Shown here: in pieces, positions 1 to 11,209 of the stretch
Position numbering within the stretch: the stretch's first letter is position 1
How the letters are laid out: each line of letters opens with the position of its first letter
Source of the DNA: Halichoerus grypus
Lineage: Eukaryota; Chordata; Mammalia; Carnivora; Phocidae
Length of the DNA stretch: 64,000 nucleotides
Reading direction: 5' to 3'
NCBI RefSeq assembly: GCF_964656455.1
Contig: NC_135719.1
Coordinates: forward strand, 3,823,163-3,887,162
Made by a program: the position numbers and the translations under genes
The notes under the pieces: model-generated
Seen by the model: the letters and a program-made list of their open reading frames with translations, nothing else
What the model was told of the DNA's origin: nothing
Database searches by the model: none

Positions 1-413
1 CCCCACAGGCCCGGGCTTGTGTGTCCCCAAGGCTCTGCATCTGTCGCTTTCTCTCCAGGAGCCACCTCTCCAGTCTCTGACCCCTAACCCTCCGTCCTCC
101 TCTGAGACCCAGGTCACGGGCCCTCCCTTCCAGGAAGCCCCTGGTGACCTCCCTCTCCTTCTCTCTCAGCGAGGAGTGAAGCGAGTCCTTCTGGGCACCC
201 GTGTGTTCTCGGGGCTTTGCTCACGGCTGTGCTTTACCCCACCCCCAGCCCTCATTTAGCAGCTCTGCTGTCAGCATTCACCCCTCACCAAGGGGCCTCC
301 AGCTGCCAGTCAACAGATTGATCCAGAACCCACCTACTATGCACCAGGCGCAGCTGAGCACACTGTGCTGAATGCAGTAGACACGGTGCGTGCCCCTATG
401 GCATTTAGAGCAA
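1..413. other. Unassigned, moderately G+C-rich sequence
   Basis: No coding exon recognised. The open frame at 17-259 has low-complexity Pro/Ser/Leu composition and no family resemblance. Words at about 330-390 (CTACTATGCACCAGGC, ACTGTGCTGAATGCAGTAG) faintly resemble an old MIR or L2 end. Confidence 0.4.
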
Positions 414-532
414 GGGGGCAGGTATTAAACCTAAATAAATAATAAATAAATAAAGGGGGGCAGGTATTAAACCTAAATAAATAATAAATAAAGGGGGGCA
501 GGGATTAAACCTAAATAAATAAATAAATAAAC
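414..532 (+). repeat. Three-copy minisatellite, 38-42 bp unit
   Basis: Three head-to-tail units begin with GGGGGCAGG(T/G)ATTAAACC at 414, 456 and 494, each followed by an AAATAAAT-rich stretch of varying length. Spacing is 42 then 38 bases. The AT-rich part resembles a SINE tail, but no SINE body is attached. Confidence 0.85.
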
Positions 533-1149
533 TTAAATAAATAAAAATTATAGAAGCTTAATTTCCAGAAGAGAGAGGTCTCTATCTCCGATTTCTCTTG
601 CTAGCACCCCTCCTGGTCAGGCCTGAGGGCACAGGGTCGTGACCTCCCCATGACCTCTCCACCTCAAGGTTGGGCACTCTGGGTCTCCCTTCCGGCCGGG
701 TGGCTACATAAACGTAACTGTCGATTGCCAGCACATTGCTAAACCTTCAGCCTTGTGGGGTCATCCTTCTGTTTATATTCAAATTAAATAACCTGAAACT
801 TCCCCCTCCCCACCCACCACCCCCGCTCTTAAGAAGACTGACCTCGGTGATCACTTTCTCCATCAACCTCTGAACAAGAGAAAGGCATGAGCCTCCCCGA
901 TGCTGAGCGCATACTTGCAAATCAACACAAGTTCAGCTGACAGCTGAAAACTGGCTTTTTCGCCCTAATCACAGGGATCTGATAGCAAGCTCTCAAACAC
1001 CCTTTACTCCCTAACCTAGCAGAGTTGACTCAAAGACCACAGAGGGGGCACATCCGTGGCCTTTTGGTCTAGCGTAGGGTGTTTTTCCTAAGTGGCTAAT
1101 CGACTCACACCCAGATTTTGTCTGATTTCTCAAAATCCCCCTCTATTAG
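533..1149. other. Unassigned intergenic sequence
   Basis: No gene, no recognisable repeat body and no splice-bounded open frame seen. Confidence 0.4.
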
Positions 1150-1740
1150 GAAAGTTTATGCATCCCTGATTCATTTTCTTTCTTTCCTTTTTTCACGGAG
1201 ATAAAATTCGCACAGCATAAAGCTTATTTAAAGTGTACAACTCAGTAGCATTTCGTACACTCCGCTGTGTGTGCCTCTGTCCAGTTCAGAACATTTCGAT
1301 CGCCCCAAAATAAAACCCCATCCCCGGTCACAGGCACTCCCCATTAGTCTGCTAACTAATCTACCTTCCGCTTCCATGGATTTGCTTATTCTGGATACGT
1401 CCTATAAATGGAATTGCACACCATGCGGTCTTCTTTCATTCAGCCGGATGTTCTCAAGGTTCGTCCACCATGTAACATCCATCAGTCCTTCTTGGGGCTC
1501 AGTAATCATCCATGGTGTGGATATACCACATCCATTTTCATTTGTTTTTCTATTCATCAGTTGATGGCCAGGTGGGTTGTTTCCACTTTGGGGCCAATCA
1601 TGAATAATGCCGCTGTGGACATTGGTGTACAAGTTTTGGTGTTGTGGACATACGTTTTCTGTTCACACGGGTATGTAAGAGTGGAATTGTTGGGTCATAC
1701 GGTAATTCTGTTTGATTCCAGACTCTTCGAAGGTCACTGA
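1150..1740 (-). mobile_element. Old L1 3' end (antisense)
   Basis: Reads on + as the complement of an old L1 (L1M-type) 3' region: AGTGTACAACTCAGTAGCATT, then a tract resembling ATAAATGGAATTGCACACCA, TCAAGGTTCGTCCACCATGT and GTGGAATTGTTGGGTCATAC. Highly diverged. It ends near a later SINE. Confidence 0.75.
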
Positions 1741-1798
1741 TTCTTAAGCACAGTTGCACGTTGGAATCTCCGAGGCATCTTTTTAAAGTACTGCTTCC

Positions 1799-1999
1799 GG
1801 GGCGCCTGGGTGGCTCAGTTGGTTAAGCGTCTGCCTTTGGCTCGGGTCATGATCTCAGGGTCCTGGGATCGAGCCCTGCATCTGGCTCCCTGCTCTGCGG
1901 GAAGCCTGCTTCTCCCTTTCCCACTCCCCCTGCTTATGTTCCCTCTCTCGCTGTCTCTGTCAAATAAATAAATAAAATATTTTTTAAAAAATTAAAAAT
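1799..1999 (+). mobile_element. SINEC (CAN-SINE) insertion
   Basis: Full-length SINE with tRNA-like head, CT-rich middle and A-rich tail. Bounded by a perfect 14-base duplication AAAGTACTGCTTCC at 1785-1798 and 2000-2013. Confidence 0.95.
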
Positions 2000-2199
2000 A
2001 AAGTACTGCTTCCTAGTCGTACCCTCAGAAGGTCTGATATAATCGGTCTGCTCTGTGACCATGTACGGAGAGTTTCGAAGCTCCCCGGGGGTTCCTCCCA
2101 GCCCAGGTTGAGAATTTCTACTCATAGACAAAGGGGACTCACAGATGACATCATTAATCAATGACTCCTGAACTTGCCCTCTGAAGCCAGTTTTTTCAG

Positions 2200-2362
2200 A
2201 CCTGCTTGATCATGAGAATCTTCTTGGGGTACTCTTTTAAGATTCAGATTCCCAGACCCCTCCCCTGGAGATGTCCTAAGTACTTAGTGGGCCTCGGGGC
2301 AGGGGAGCCTGGGAATCTGAAATTTCAACAGACACTTGGGGTCTAATGATCTGGCAAGTTTT
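2200..2362 (+). mobile_element. hAT-Charlie MITE (MER58/MER20-like)
   Basis: Shows the internal pattern of Charlie-type MER elements: CAGATTCCCAGACCCCTCCCC, GGAGAT, a GGGCCTCGGGGCAGG block and GGAATCTGAAATTTCAACAG. Subfamily uncertain. Confidence 0.6.
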
Positions 2363-2564
2363 GGAACCAGTATCTTGGATTCTTCTCAAAATGTGGGCGG
2401 TCACCAGCAGCGGCGGCAGCAGGTGGAGCTTGTAAAAAATGCAAATTATCATGATAGCTAAATCAGACTCTGCTTTTTCACCATCCCACGGTGACTGTAA
2501 GCACGCTAATATCTTAGAAGCACAGCGTTAGACTACTTATCTCGAGCAGTAGAGTCTGCAAGTA

Positions 2565-2733
2565 AGTGGCTCTCAAACTTGAGCATGCATTACATCATCT
2601 GAAAGGCTCATTAAAGCACGGGCTGCCCCTGGAGCTTGTGATTTAGTAGGTCTGACGCAGGGCACCTGTCACAAGTCCCCAGGTGCTGCTGATGCCCTTG
2701 GTCTGGGAACCATACTTTGAGAATCCCAGATCT
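2565..2733 (+). mobile_element. hAT-Charlie MITE (MER3-like)
   Basis: Begins GTGGCTCTCAAACTTGAGCATGCAT, contains TTTAGTAGGTCTGACG and CCCCAGGTGCTGCTGATGCC, and ends ACCATACTTTGAGAATC. This is the MER3 layout with its imperfect terminal inverted repeats. Confidence 0.7.
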
Positions 2734-2747
2734 AAAATCTAGACTAG

Positions 2748-2975
2748 AGTCTCTCGAACTTGGCATTGTTAATGTTCTGAGCCAGATAATTCTTTCTTGG
2801 GTGGGGCAGGGACTGTGCTGTGTATTGTAAGATGTTCAGCTGCTTCTCAGACCCCCCCACCCACTAGATTCCAGGAGCACCCCCAAAATTGTGACAGCTA
2901 ATTATGTCTTCATACATTGCCAAATACCCCCCCAGTGGGGTGGGTGACCAAAGAGCCCCCAGTTGAGAACCACTG
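2748..2975 (-). mobile_element. MER5A hAT-Charlie MITE
   Basis: Complement of MER5A. It ends CCCCAGTTGAGAACCACTG (the element's 5' terminus) and contains ATTGCCAAATACCCCC, AATTGTGACAGCTAATTAT and CACTAGATTCCAGGAGCA in the expected reverse order. Confidence 0.85.
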
Positions 2976-3436
2976 GTCTAGAACATTCCTAAAAGGGAGG
3001 GGTCCTGTCTCTCGTCCCATTCATGGGGAGAGCAGACTTGAGCCCTAGCTTGGGCATCCTCTCTCAGCCTCTCCTCCCAGATCCTGGGGCATTACAGAGG
3101 AGCCTGAGACCCCGTGGGGCAACCCCCTTGAACCAGGATTTCCTCATCTGGGGAAATGATACCGTGTTCCCGCCTCCCTGGCAATGGTGAGTGGAAACGT
3201 CTGAACCTCTGAACACCGGGTGTCCCTGTCACCCTCCCCTCCTCGTCCGGAGCTCCTGCTTTGCAAGGTAGGCTTTGTCTATTCATAAAAAGCAGATTTT
3301 CCAAGAAATTTTAACAGTGGCTTGAGGCAAACTACATAAAGAACTGAATGTCTACTGGTCACCTGATGTTTTAAAGCTACACCCTAGGAATCTGTGTGAT
3401 TGGTAAGCTCTACTTAGTCTGAATGTTGTACTTTCT
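2976..3436. other. Unassigned intergenic sequence
   Basis: No gene or recognisable repeat body before the next SINE. The antisense open frame at 3092-3304 has no family resemblance. Confidence 0.4.
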
Positions 3437-3642
3437 TTTTTTTTATAAGTATTTTTTAAAGATATTTATTTATTTGACAGAGAGAGACAAAGCAAGAGAG
3501 GGAACAGAAGCAGAGGGAGTGGGAGAGGGAGAAGCAGGCTTCCCGCTGAGCAGGGAGCCCAATGCGGGGCTCGATCCCAGGACCCCGGGATCATGACCTG
3601 AGCCGAAGGCAGACAATTAACGGCTGAGCCACCCAGGCGCCC
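3437..3642 (-). mobile_element. SINEC insertion (antisense)
   Basis: Starts with the complemented A-rich tail and ends GAGCCACCCAGGCGCCC. Bounded by a perfect 18-base duplication CTGAATGTTGTACTTTCT at 3419-3436 and 3643-3660. Confidence 0.96.
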
Positions 3643-3660
3643 CTGAATGTTGTACTTTCT

Positions 3661-4290
3661 ACATATTCTTTGCAGAGAGCTGGGAATATTGAAGGGGGGG
3701 AAAAGACATTTTTTTAAAGAAGTTTCTTGGCTCTCGCATGTTCCTCGACACAGCTTCCCATTTCGGATTGTTGGGGAACAGTGCCCTCTGCTGGAATGTT
3801 CTGGTTATTGCGATTGCCGCTGAGCGCTAGTCGAGTCCTGTGGGACCCAGACAACTGTGTTTGGAAATCCCCCCGGTGACCCATCCATGTCCTCCAGCTC
3901 CAGGGCTAGCTGAAAAGAGGACGCGTTCCCTGGAGTTGAGTGCCTCGGGCTAGGACGCTGGTCAGGGTAGGGTTCACACCGGGCCCCCCCTGCCCGGCAC
4001 TCCCCATTAAAGAGAATGGTAGGTAGGGGTTGAGGGCGACCTCTTTCTTCACCCAGCCCAAAGTAAGTGCTCCGTGTGTGTGTGTGATCGTGGCCCCCTC
4101 TGAAAACAATCTGTGGCAACAAGCCCCATACCTTGTCAGATTCCAGTTATCTTAGTTCTCCTCTAAGAAGAAATTGTGTTTGGTCGGTAAAAATAAGCTC
4201 ACTGGAATTGGCCAGTAAGGTTGGTGGGTGAGCCTCCTTGGCCGGCTCCATTGCACCTTTTCCAAAGTTTAGCTTTTAAAATGTAAGCCT
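3661..4290. other. Unassigned intergenic sequence
   Basis: Includes a short GT run at 4074-4086. The overlapping antisense open frames at 3805-4122 show no known domain. Confidence 0.4.
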
Positions 4291-4499
4291 GGGGTGACTG
4301 GGTGGCTCAGTCGGTTAAGCAGCTGACTCCTGATTTCCCCTCAGGTCACGATCTCAGGGTCATGGGATCAAGCCCTGCGTCAGGCTCTGTGCTCAGCAAG
4401 GCATCTGCTTGGGATTCTCTCTCTCCCTCCCCTTTCGCCCCTCCCCCTGCTCTCTCTCTCTTTCAAATGAATAAATACATCTTTAAAATTTTTTTAAAT
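4291..4499 (+). mobile_element. SINEC insertion (older type)
   Basis: Older subfamily wording (GCAGCTGACTCCTGATTT, GGGTCATGGGATCAAGCCC). Duplication AAAATGTAAGCCT precedes it (4278-4290) and recurs at 4500-4512. Confidence 0.92.
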
Positions 4500-5084
4500 A
4501 AAATGTAAGCCTAAGGACACGGTAGATGCCAGGGCCTATGAAGTGCGATTTAGACCCTATAAAGGTATTTATAGGTATTTATACCTGTATCTCTATTTTT
4601 TAAAATATTTTTTATTTTTTGGCAAATAAAAATTATATGTATTTAAGGTGTACAATATGTTTTGATGTATGTATATGTCGTGAAATGATTTCCACAGTCA
4701 AACTAATTAACATATCCATCACCTTCCATGTTGCTTTTTTGTGTGTATGTGATGAGAACACTTGATATCTACTCTTCGAGAATTTCAAATGTATAGGACA
4801 TTATTACTAAATACAGTCACCACGCTTTACATTAGATTCCCAGAATGTATTCAACTTAAAACTGGAAGTCTGCGCCCTTTGATCAAAGTCTCCCTCTCCT
4901 CCGCCAACTCCAATCCTCTGCTAACCACCATTCTCCTCTGTTACTGTGAGTTCAGCTTTTGTTTTGTTTTTTTTAGATTCCACAGATAAGTGAGCTCCTA
5001 AAACATTTGTCTTTCTGTGTCTGATTTATTTCACTTTGTCCTTCAGTTTCATCCATGTTGTAAATGGCAGGATTTACTGCTTTT

Positions 5085-5273
5085 TAAAAAAGATTTTATT
5101 TATTTATTTATTTATTTGAGAGAGAACACGCACACGGGGTTGGGGGGCAGAGGCAGAGGGAGAAGCGGGCTCCCCACTGACCAGGGAGCCCGATGCAGGG
5201 CTCAATCCCAGGACTCTGGGATCACAACCCAAGAAGGCAGACGCTTAACCGACTGAGCCACCCAGGTGCTCCT
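5085..5273 (-). mobile_element. SINEC insertion (antisense) in L1
   Basis: Complemented SINE ending CCACCCAGGTGCTCC. Flanks repeat GATTTACTGCTTTT at 5071-5084 and 5274-5287. Confidence 0.94.
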
Positions 5274-5617
5274 GATTTACTGCTTTTTTTGAGGCTGATA
5301 GTCCATTGTGGGTGTGCACCACATCTTCTTTATCCATTCATCTGCCCATGGGCTCTTAGGTTGTTTCCAAGTCTTGGCTACTCTGAATGATGCTGCAGTG
5401 AACATGGGAGTGAAGATGCCTCTTTGAGATAGTGATTCTATTTCCCTCAGATCTATACCCAGAAGAAAGATTGCTAGATCACATGGTAATTCTATTCCTA
5501 ACTTTTTGAGGAATCTCCATCCTGTTTTCCACAGGGGCTGCGCCAGTTTGCATTCCCACCAACAGCGCACAAATGTTCCCCTTTCTCCGCATCCTCACCA
5601 ACCCTTGTTATCTTTTG

Positions 5618-5925
5618 AGTCTTTTTTTTAATTTAAATTCAATTAGCCAACATATCATACATCATTAGTTTCAGATGTAGAGTTCAACAATTCATCAGTT
5701 GCATATAACACCCAGGGCTCTTCACATCACGTGCCCTCCTTAATGCCCATCCCCCAGTTACCCCGTCCCTCCACCACCCCTCTCCCCTCCAGCAACCCTC
5801 AGTTTGTTTCCTACAGTTAAGAGTCTCATGGTTTTTCTGCCTCTCTGATGACTTCCCCTTCAGTTTTCCCTCCCTTCCCCTATGATCCTCTGTCCTGTTT
5901 CTTATATTCCACATATGAGTGAATT
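5618..5925 (-). mobile_element. Carnivoran L1 3' UTR fragment (antisense) in an older L1
   Basis: Complement of the carnivoran L1 3' end: AATTAGCCAACATATCATACATC, CAACAATTCATCAGTTGC, CCAGCAACCCTCAGTTTGTTTCC, AGTTAAGAGTCTCATGG. It interrupts the host L1 between TTATCTTTTGAG and AATCCTAACAGGTGTGAGG. Confidence 0.8.
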
Positions 5926-6714
5926 TTTTGAGGCTTTGATTATAACAATCCTAACAGGTGTGAGGTGGTTTTGATTTGCATTGCCCTGAGGATGAGTGAT
6001 GTTGAGCACCTTTTCATATTCCTGCTGGCCATTTGTATGTCTGCTTTGGAAAAATGTCTGTTCAGGTCCTTGGCCCATTTTTTAATCAGGTTTTTCATTT
6101 GGTTTTTTGTTGCCATTGAATTAGGAGTTCCTTATATTTTTTAATATTAACCCCTTATCAGATAGATGGTTTACAAATATTTTTCTCCCATTTCCTAGGT
6201 GGCCTTTTAATTTTGTTGATTGTTTCCTTTGCTGTGTAGAATCTGTTTAGTTTGATGTAGTCCCGCTTGTTTATTTTTGCTTTTGTTTCCTGTGCTTTTG
6301 GCATCTATTCCGAAAAATCCTTGCCAAAACCAATGTCAAGGGCGTTTTATCCTGTGCTTTGTTCTAGGAGTTTAATGGTTTCAGTCCTTTCATTTAAGTA
6401 TGTAATCCATTAATTGTGTATTGTATACGATTCTAATTTCATTCTTTTCCATGTGGCTGTCCAGTTTCCCCAACACCATTTACTGAAGAGACTGTCCTTT
6501 CTCTAGTGCATATTCTTGGCACCTTTGTCAAAAATGAGTTAACTATATATGTGTGTTTCTGGGCTCTCTCTTCTGTTCTGTCCTTGTTGGTGTATGTGTC
6601 TGTTTTCATGCCAGCACCATGTGGTTTTTACTACTATAGTTTCATAATGTAGTTTGAAGTCAGGAAATATGATGCCTCCAGCTTTTTTCTTCCCGCTCAA
6701 GATTCGCTATTTGG

Positions 6715-6936
6715 TGGGGCGCCTGGGTGGCTCAGTTGGTTAAACGGCTGCCTTCGGCTCAGGTCATGATCCTGGAGTCCCTGGATCGAGTCCCGCATCG
6801 GGCTCCCTGCTCGGCAGGGAGTCTGCTTCGCCCTCTGACCCTATCCCCTCTCATGTGTTCTTTCTCTCTCATTCTCTCTCTCTCAAATAAATAAATAAAA
6901 TCTTAAAAAAAAAAAAAAAAGCACATTAAAAAAAAA
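6715..6936 (+). mobile_element. SINEC insertion (GGAGTCCC subtype) in L1
   Basis: Subtype with ATCCTGGAGTCCCTGGATCGAG and CCTCTGACCCTATCCCC. Imperfect target duplication (A)GATTCGCTATTTGG before and AGATGAGCTATTTGG after. Confidence 0.92.
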
Positions 6937-7158
6937 AGATGAGCTATTTGGGGTCTTTCGCAAATTTTAGGATTGTTTTTCTATTTCTGTGAAAAACACC
7001 ATTGGAATTTTGATAGGGATTGCATTGAATCTATAGATCACTTTGGGTAGCATGGATATTTTAACAATATTAATTCTTCCAGTCCATGAACAAAGGATAT
7101 CTGTCTCTATATTTCTAAGTCACATGCTTATAAAGCTATTACTTAATCATCCATTTTA

Positions 7159-7355
7159 TTATTTTTTAAAGGTTTTATTTATTTATTTGACGGACAGAGA
7201 CACAGCAAAAGAGGGAACACAAGCAGGGGGAGTGGGAGAGGGAGAAGCAGGCTTTCCGAAGAGCAGGGAGCCCGATGCGGGGCTCGATCCCAGGACCCTG
7301 AGATCATGACCTGAGCCGAAGGCAGACGCTTAATGACTGAGCCACCCAGGCACCC
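7159..7355 (-). mobile_element. SINEC insertion (antisense)
   Basis: Perfect 17-base duplication CTTAATCATCCATTTTA at 7142-7158 and 7356-7372 around a complemented SINE. Confidence 0.95.
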
Positions 7356-7372
7356 CTTAATCATCCATTTTA

Positions 7373-7679
7373 GACAGTAACTATTTTCTTCCTACTGTGG
7401 AAAATGGAGATTTAAGTCTGTTGCGTTTATAAACAAATAGCTTTCTAAAAGTTATCACTATACCTGTTGAAATTCTCTAATTGAATCAATAGTAGCTGCA
7501 GGGGAAAAAATCCAATCGTCTTAGTCACGAAAGACCCCAACCTCAATGTTCAATACATGAGAGGCTCCCAGGCAAAAAAAACAAAAACAAAACAAAACCT
7601 CAGAAGTAAACTGAGCTAACACCACTGTCTCATTATTATAATAAATTATATTGATTAATAATTAATAATCCCTTGTGGT
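7373..7679. other. Unassigned AT-rich sequence
   Basis: No gene or recognised repeat. Contains an ACAAAACAAAAC-rich patch near 7577-7600. Confidence 0.4.
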
Positions 7680-7860
7680 TTTGAAAAGCACCATATAATT
7701 TACAAGATGATAACACAGTTAATTGTCACAACACCCGTGTAAGGGCTGCAAAGCAGCTCCATTTTACAGGTAAAGAGGAGCACAAAGCCGGAGGGGCCTG
7801 AAGGCACGGAGCTGGGGCAGCGCTCAGGCCCAGTGGTCCCCCCGACCCTCAGGACCCCCG
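7680..7860 (-). mobile_element. MIR (antisense, diverged)
   Basis: Shows AATTGTCACAACACCCGTGTAAGG followed by CTCCATTTTACAGGTAAAGAGG, the complemented MIR core in order. The rest is eroded. Confidence 0.6.
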
Positions 7861-8437
7861 GCCTGGGGAGGAAGGACACACAGGTTAGAGCACTCAGCCA
7901 CCTGCTCTCCTGACTCCCAGATCCGGCCCTTCCTGTCCTCTCCTCCTTCACTCCATGCTCCCTCTTGCCGACGTGGGTCGACAGGACCTGGGCTGAGGTC
8001 GGCATCCCCTGGGCAGGGCAGGAAAACGGCTGCACAAAGCTCGCGTGGAAAGTAGATACATACACAGGACAGCACGGCTTGTACTTTCTGACCTAAAACC
8101 CAAGCCACCAGAGGAGAGACCTGAGAATATAATGGTGTTAACTTTTCTTAAATACTGGGGCTTTTTTCAGAATGCAAAAGTAACCCAAACTCGTGTGGGG
8201 TGGGGGTGCGGATGTTGGAAACACACAAAAAGACAAAGATAGAGAAAAGCTCCCAAATAATTCTACCACCCTGCCAACATTCTTCCATTTTTTTCCTTTC
8301 TTTGGTTGAAGGGGGGAGTGTTTGTTTAAGCGTTGACTTTTCATTTTTATCTAAGTAATATTTATTTTGCTATTATGTTTCTATTACTTTGGATACTACC
8401 CCTAAGAACTCCATGTGTCAAAGGAGTAATTCTTGAG
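7861..8437. other. Unassigned intergenic sequence
   Basis: No recognised gene. Overlapping open frames on both strands at 7700-8344 have no family resemblance. Confidence 0.4.
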
Positions 8438-8643
8438 GGGCGCCTGGGTGGCTCAGTCGGTTAAGCGTCTGCCTTCAGCTCAGGTCATGATCCCAGGGTC
8501 CTGGGATCGAGCCCCACATCGGGCTCCTGCTCAGTGGGGAGCCTGCTTCTTCTCCCTCTGCCTCTCTGCTCTCACCCTTCCTCTGTGCTCTCTCTCTTGA
8601 TCTTGCTCTATCTCAAGTATGTAAATAAAATCTTAAAAAAAAA
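8438..8643 (+). mobile_element. SINEC insertion
   Basis: Perfect 17-base duplication AAGGAGTAATTCTTGAG at 8421-8437 and 8644-8660 around a full-length SINE. Confidence 0.96.
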
Positions 8644-8660
8644 AAGGAGTAATTCTTGAG

Positions 8661-10357
8661 ATGCAGGTTTTCCAACTGCCTATGTATGGTTCCTCCCTCC
8701 TTTGCTTTTGCTGCTCTCATGAACAAAACCTGTACGAGTTTGTTTCTGAGGCCTTATCTGTGAATGGGGCCAGCTACGTGCTGCAGAATAGGTGGGGATG
8801 AGTGATGCTGGGTGGGGACAGGAAATGGTCTGTAATTTTATTCTATAATGTGGGTGTCCTGCAGCACTTGGGAATGCTTTAGAGCATACAATAGAAAATT
8901 CAAAAAAAAAAAAAAACCCACAAAAACTAGTGTCAAACAAACAGAATTTGTTCCAAATAACATTCTTGTTATCTGGGCACAAGTAATGGCTGGTGTTTGT
9001 TCAGGGGCCCAACCTGTGGGGGTCAGCATCTGTGCAGGTCGCTTGACTTCTCCCTCCATGTTGTCAGGGAACAACGAGGCTGCTGCGACTCCAGCCATCA
9101 CACCTGAACCGAAGGTAGGAAGAAGGAGTAGAGAAGCAGCAGTAATTATGTGGTTTTCTGTATTATCAGGAAGAGCAAATGTTTTCCTAAAAGGCCCTAG
9201 CAGAAATCTACTTGTGTATCCTTGACCAGAATCATGTCATGCGGCAGAATAAGCAATTATTTCAGTTTCCCTTCCCTCTACAGTGGGGTTGATGAAAAAG
9301 AAAGAGTTTGGAACTGTCTATTGAGTTAGCCAAATAACAGTGGCTCCCACGTCTTTCCTTCGTCCTGGGCATAAGTCTCCCCTCCTATTCCACTTTCAAG
9401 TGGGTGGTTGGCTCAGAGGCTGAGTCACAAGTCCCTGTGCTGTGGTCTGGAGATACTGCCTCCCCTCAGGAGCCATCCTCAGCCACGCAGACCAGGTCAC
9501 GAGCTAAACGTTCAGCCTTCCAGGGCAGCTTCTCCGTTAGGTCCACCTCTGCTGCCTTTGCAGTGTCCCACCGGTCACGCAGGAAGAGCCCCTTTCGTGA
9601 CTGACACCTGCCTCCCGGATCTCGCTGCTCCCAGCCAGTCTCCTGTGGGGGGTGGGGGGCACTCACTCCCTAGGGGGTGCCCAAGACGACCCGTGGGGCT
9701 CCAAGAAGGAAAGAGGGAGCTCCAGGTGATGGTATTTTTATCTTAACTAAAGAAAGTACACGGTTGAGGAAGGACACCCCCCTTCAGCTGGTATACCAGG
9801 TGGACGCGTGGTGCATATGGGGAAGGCAGGAGCTGCATAAGGAGGTTGTTGGCAGTGACTTCCACGCTGTTCGTCCCCTCCCAGGGTATGACAAGATAGC
9901 GTGGTTACGTGTGCCTAGCTTAGAGGACTAGCAATTATTACACTACCTAGTTTTAAAGCCTAGCCAGCGCAAAGTGAACAAGGACGCTACAAAAATCCCT
10001 GCCAAAACAAAACAAAACAACACAAAAAACACTCCCCCCTCCCCCAAAAAAAGGCTATGGACTGAAGATAACATGAAAGCAAACACAAGCAAGACAGTAA
10101 GACCAAAAGGGCAGACATTTTACTGCTGGAAATGAACTTTTCATCAGGCACGTTACAGAGTAGAAACTACAGCAGTCTCCTCAGATCTACTGAAAGTCAG
10201 TCCAAAAAAAAAAAAAAAAGCGCCAGATTTTATCAAGAAAATTACTTGGAGTGTGGGTTTTATATCAGTAAAGATGTGCTGTTAATAAATAAAATAAAAA
10301 TGAGTTGGTTTTCAGTATTGTTTACTTCTATCTCATCAGATTAAAACTTATACTTGG
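8661..10357. other. Unassigned single-copy-like sequence
   Basis: The longest stretch of the upstream half without a recognisable repeat body. It has short A-rich runs (8900, 10000-10050, 10203-10219) and several overlapping open frames (8848-9225 +, 9408-9746 +) with no known domain and no convincing splice context. It could hold old, unrecognised repeats or conserved noncoding DNA. Confidence 0.4.
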
Positions 10358-10532
10358 AGGGCGCCTGGGGTGGCTCAGTGGGTTAAGTGTCCGACTCTTG
10401 GTTTTGGCTCAGGTCGTGATCTCAGGGTCCTGGGATCGAGCCCCATGTTGGGCTCCCTGCTCAGCAGGGAGTCTGCTTGAGATTCTCTCTCTCTTCCTCT
10501 CTTCCTCTCTCTCTAATAAATAAATCTTAAAA
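10358..10532 (+). mobile_element. SINEC insertion (older type)
   Basis: GGGCGCCTGGGGTGGCTCAG head, GACTCTTGGTTTTGGCTC older wording, AATAAATCTT tail. The flanking duplication is short and unclear. Confidence 0.9.
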
Positions 10533-10539
10533 AAATAAA

Positions 10540-11209
10540 ACTTGAATCTATTTTATCATTTATATGATTCATGAACATATCATAATCTGTGTATAAGCTA
10601 TAGGGTAATAAGTGTATGTTCAGGTACACCTAGTTTATTCTGATGATGGGTGGCCATAAAAAAAAAAAGAAAGTTTGGAGAAGACTGCCCCAATCAATGG
10701 ACCTTCAGGACTCTGACTTTCTTCCTATCAGTAAGGGTTCTTGGTCATTAAGTACAAAACTCACGGTAGCGATTTTAATAAAAAAAAAAAAAAAGTAACA
10801 TCAAGGGACATTAAGTAGCTCACAAAACCTTTAGGTAAGTCAGTCAGATCTGGAGGCTACACAGCCAGAAGCATGATTACCTGTCCCACAGCAGGACTCA
10901 CCCAGCAAAGACCTTTCTTCTCCCACTGAAGACCCTGCTCCACCTGGGACCTGGGTCACTGGGTCTGGATGTTCTGAAACTCCACCACACTGTGCCCAAA
11001 GCCAGCCCCCCACCCCAGCCAACCTTCCAGAAAATGGAATTCACTGCTTCACCTTGGGCTCTCTTCCAGATCAAAGAAAGTCTCGTCCTATTGCAGAGCC
11101 TCAATTACATTCTCTTTGGTGAGTTTTGAGAGAGGGAGTAGTAAGAGAAGGAAAAATGACTTGATTTTGCCAATTCTAATAGTAATTCTCCAATTTTGGC
11201 AATTTATTT
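10540..11209. other. Unassigned intergenic sequence
   Basis: Contains an A run near 10780-10795. No gene or repeat recognised. Confidence 0.4.

Larger units (their letters stand above)
4590..7115 (-). mobile_element. Antisense L1 (3' UTR into ORF2), interrupted
   Basis: Reads from the complemented 3' UTR (GGTGTACAATATGTTTTGATG) into ORF2, for example TTTATCCATTCATCTGCCCA and TGCGCCAGTTTGCATTCCCAC, up to the complement of the ORF2 middle near 7050. ORF2 is broken by stops. It is split by SINEs at 5085-5273 and 6715-6936 and by a separate L1 3' fragment at 5618-5925. Its antisense 97-aa frame (5277-5570) reads [19 protein letters not shown], typical of the ORF2 C-terminus. Confidence 0.85.

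Noticed and set aside
1..260. Possible 3' exon of the neighbouring gene expected by human synteny (BNC1 side)
   Set aside because: No basonuclin-like zinc-finger coding or clear 3' UTR signal found. Synteny alone is not evidence.
414..532. Direct repeats as a possible CRISPR-like array
   Set aside because: Units are adjacent with no unique spacers, in a mammalian genome. It is a minisatellite.
7179..7364. Recurrent open frames with words such as VIKRLPSAQVMISGSWDRAPHRAPCS
   Set aside because: These recur at every SINE because the SINE body is open in one frame. They are not a protein family.
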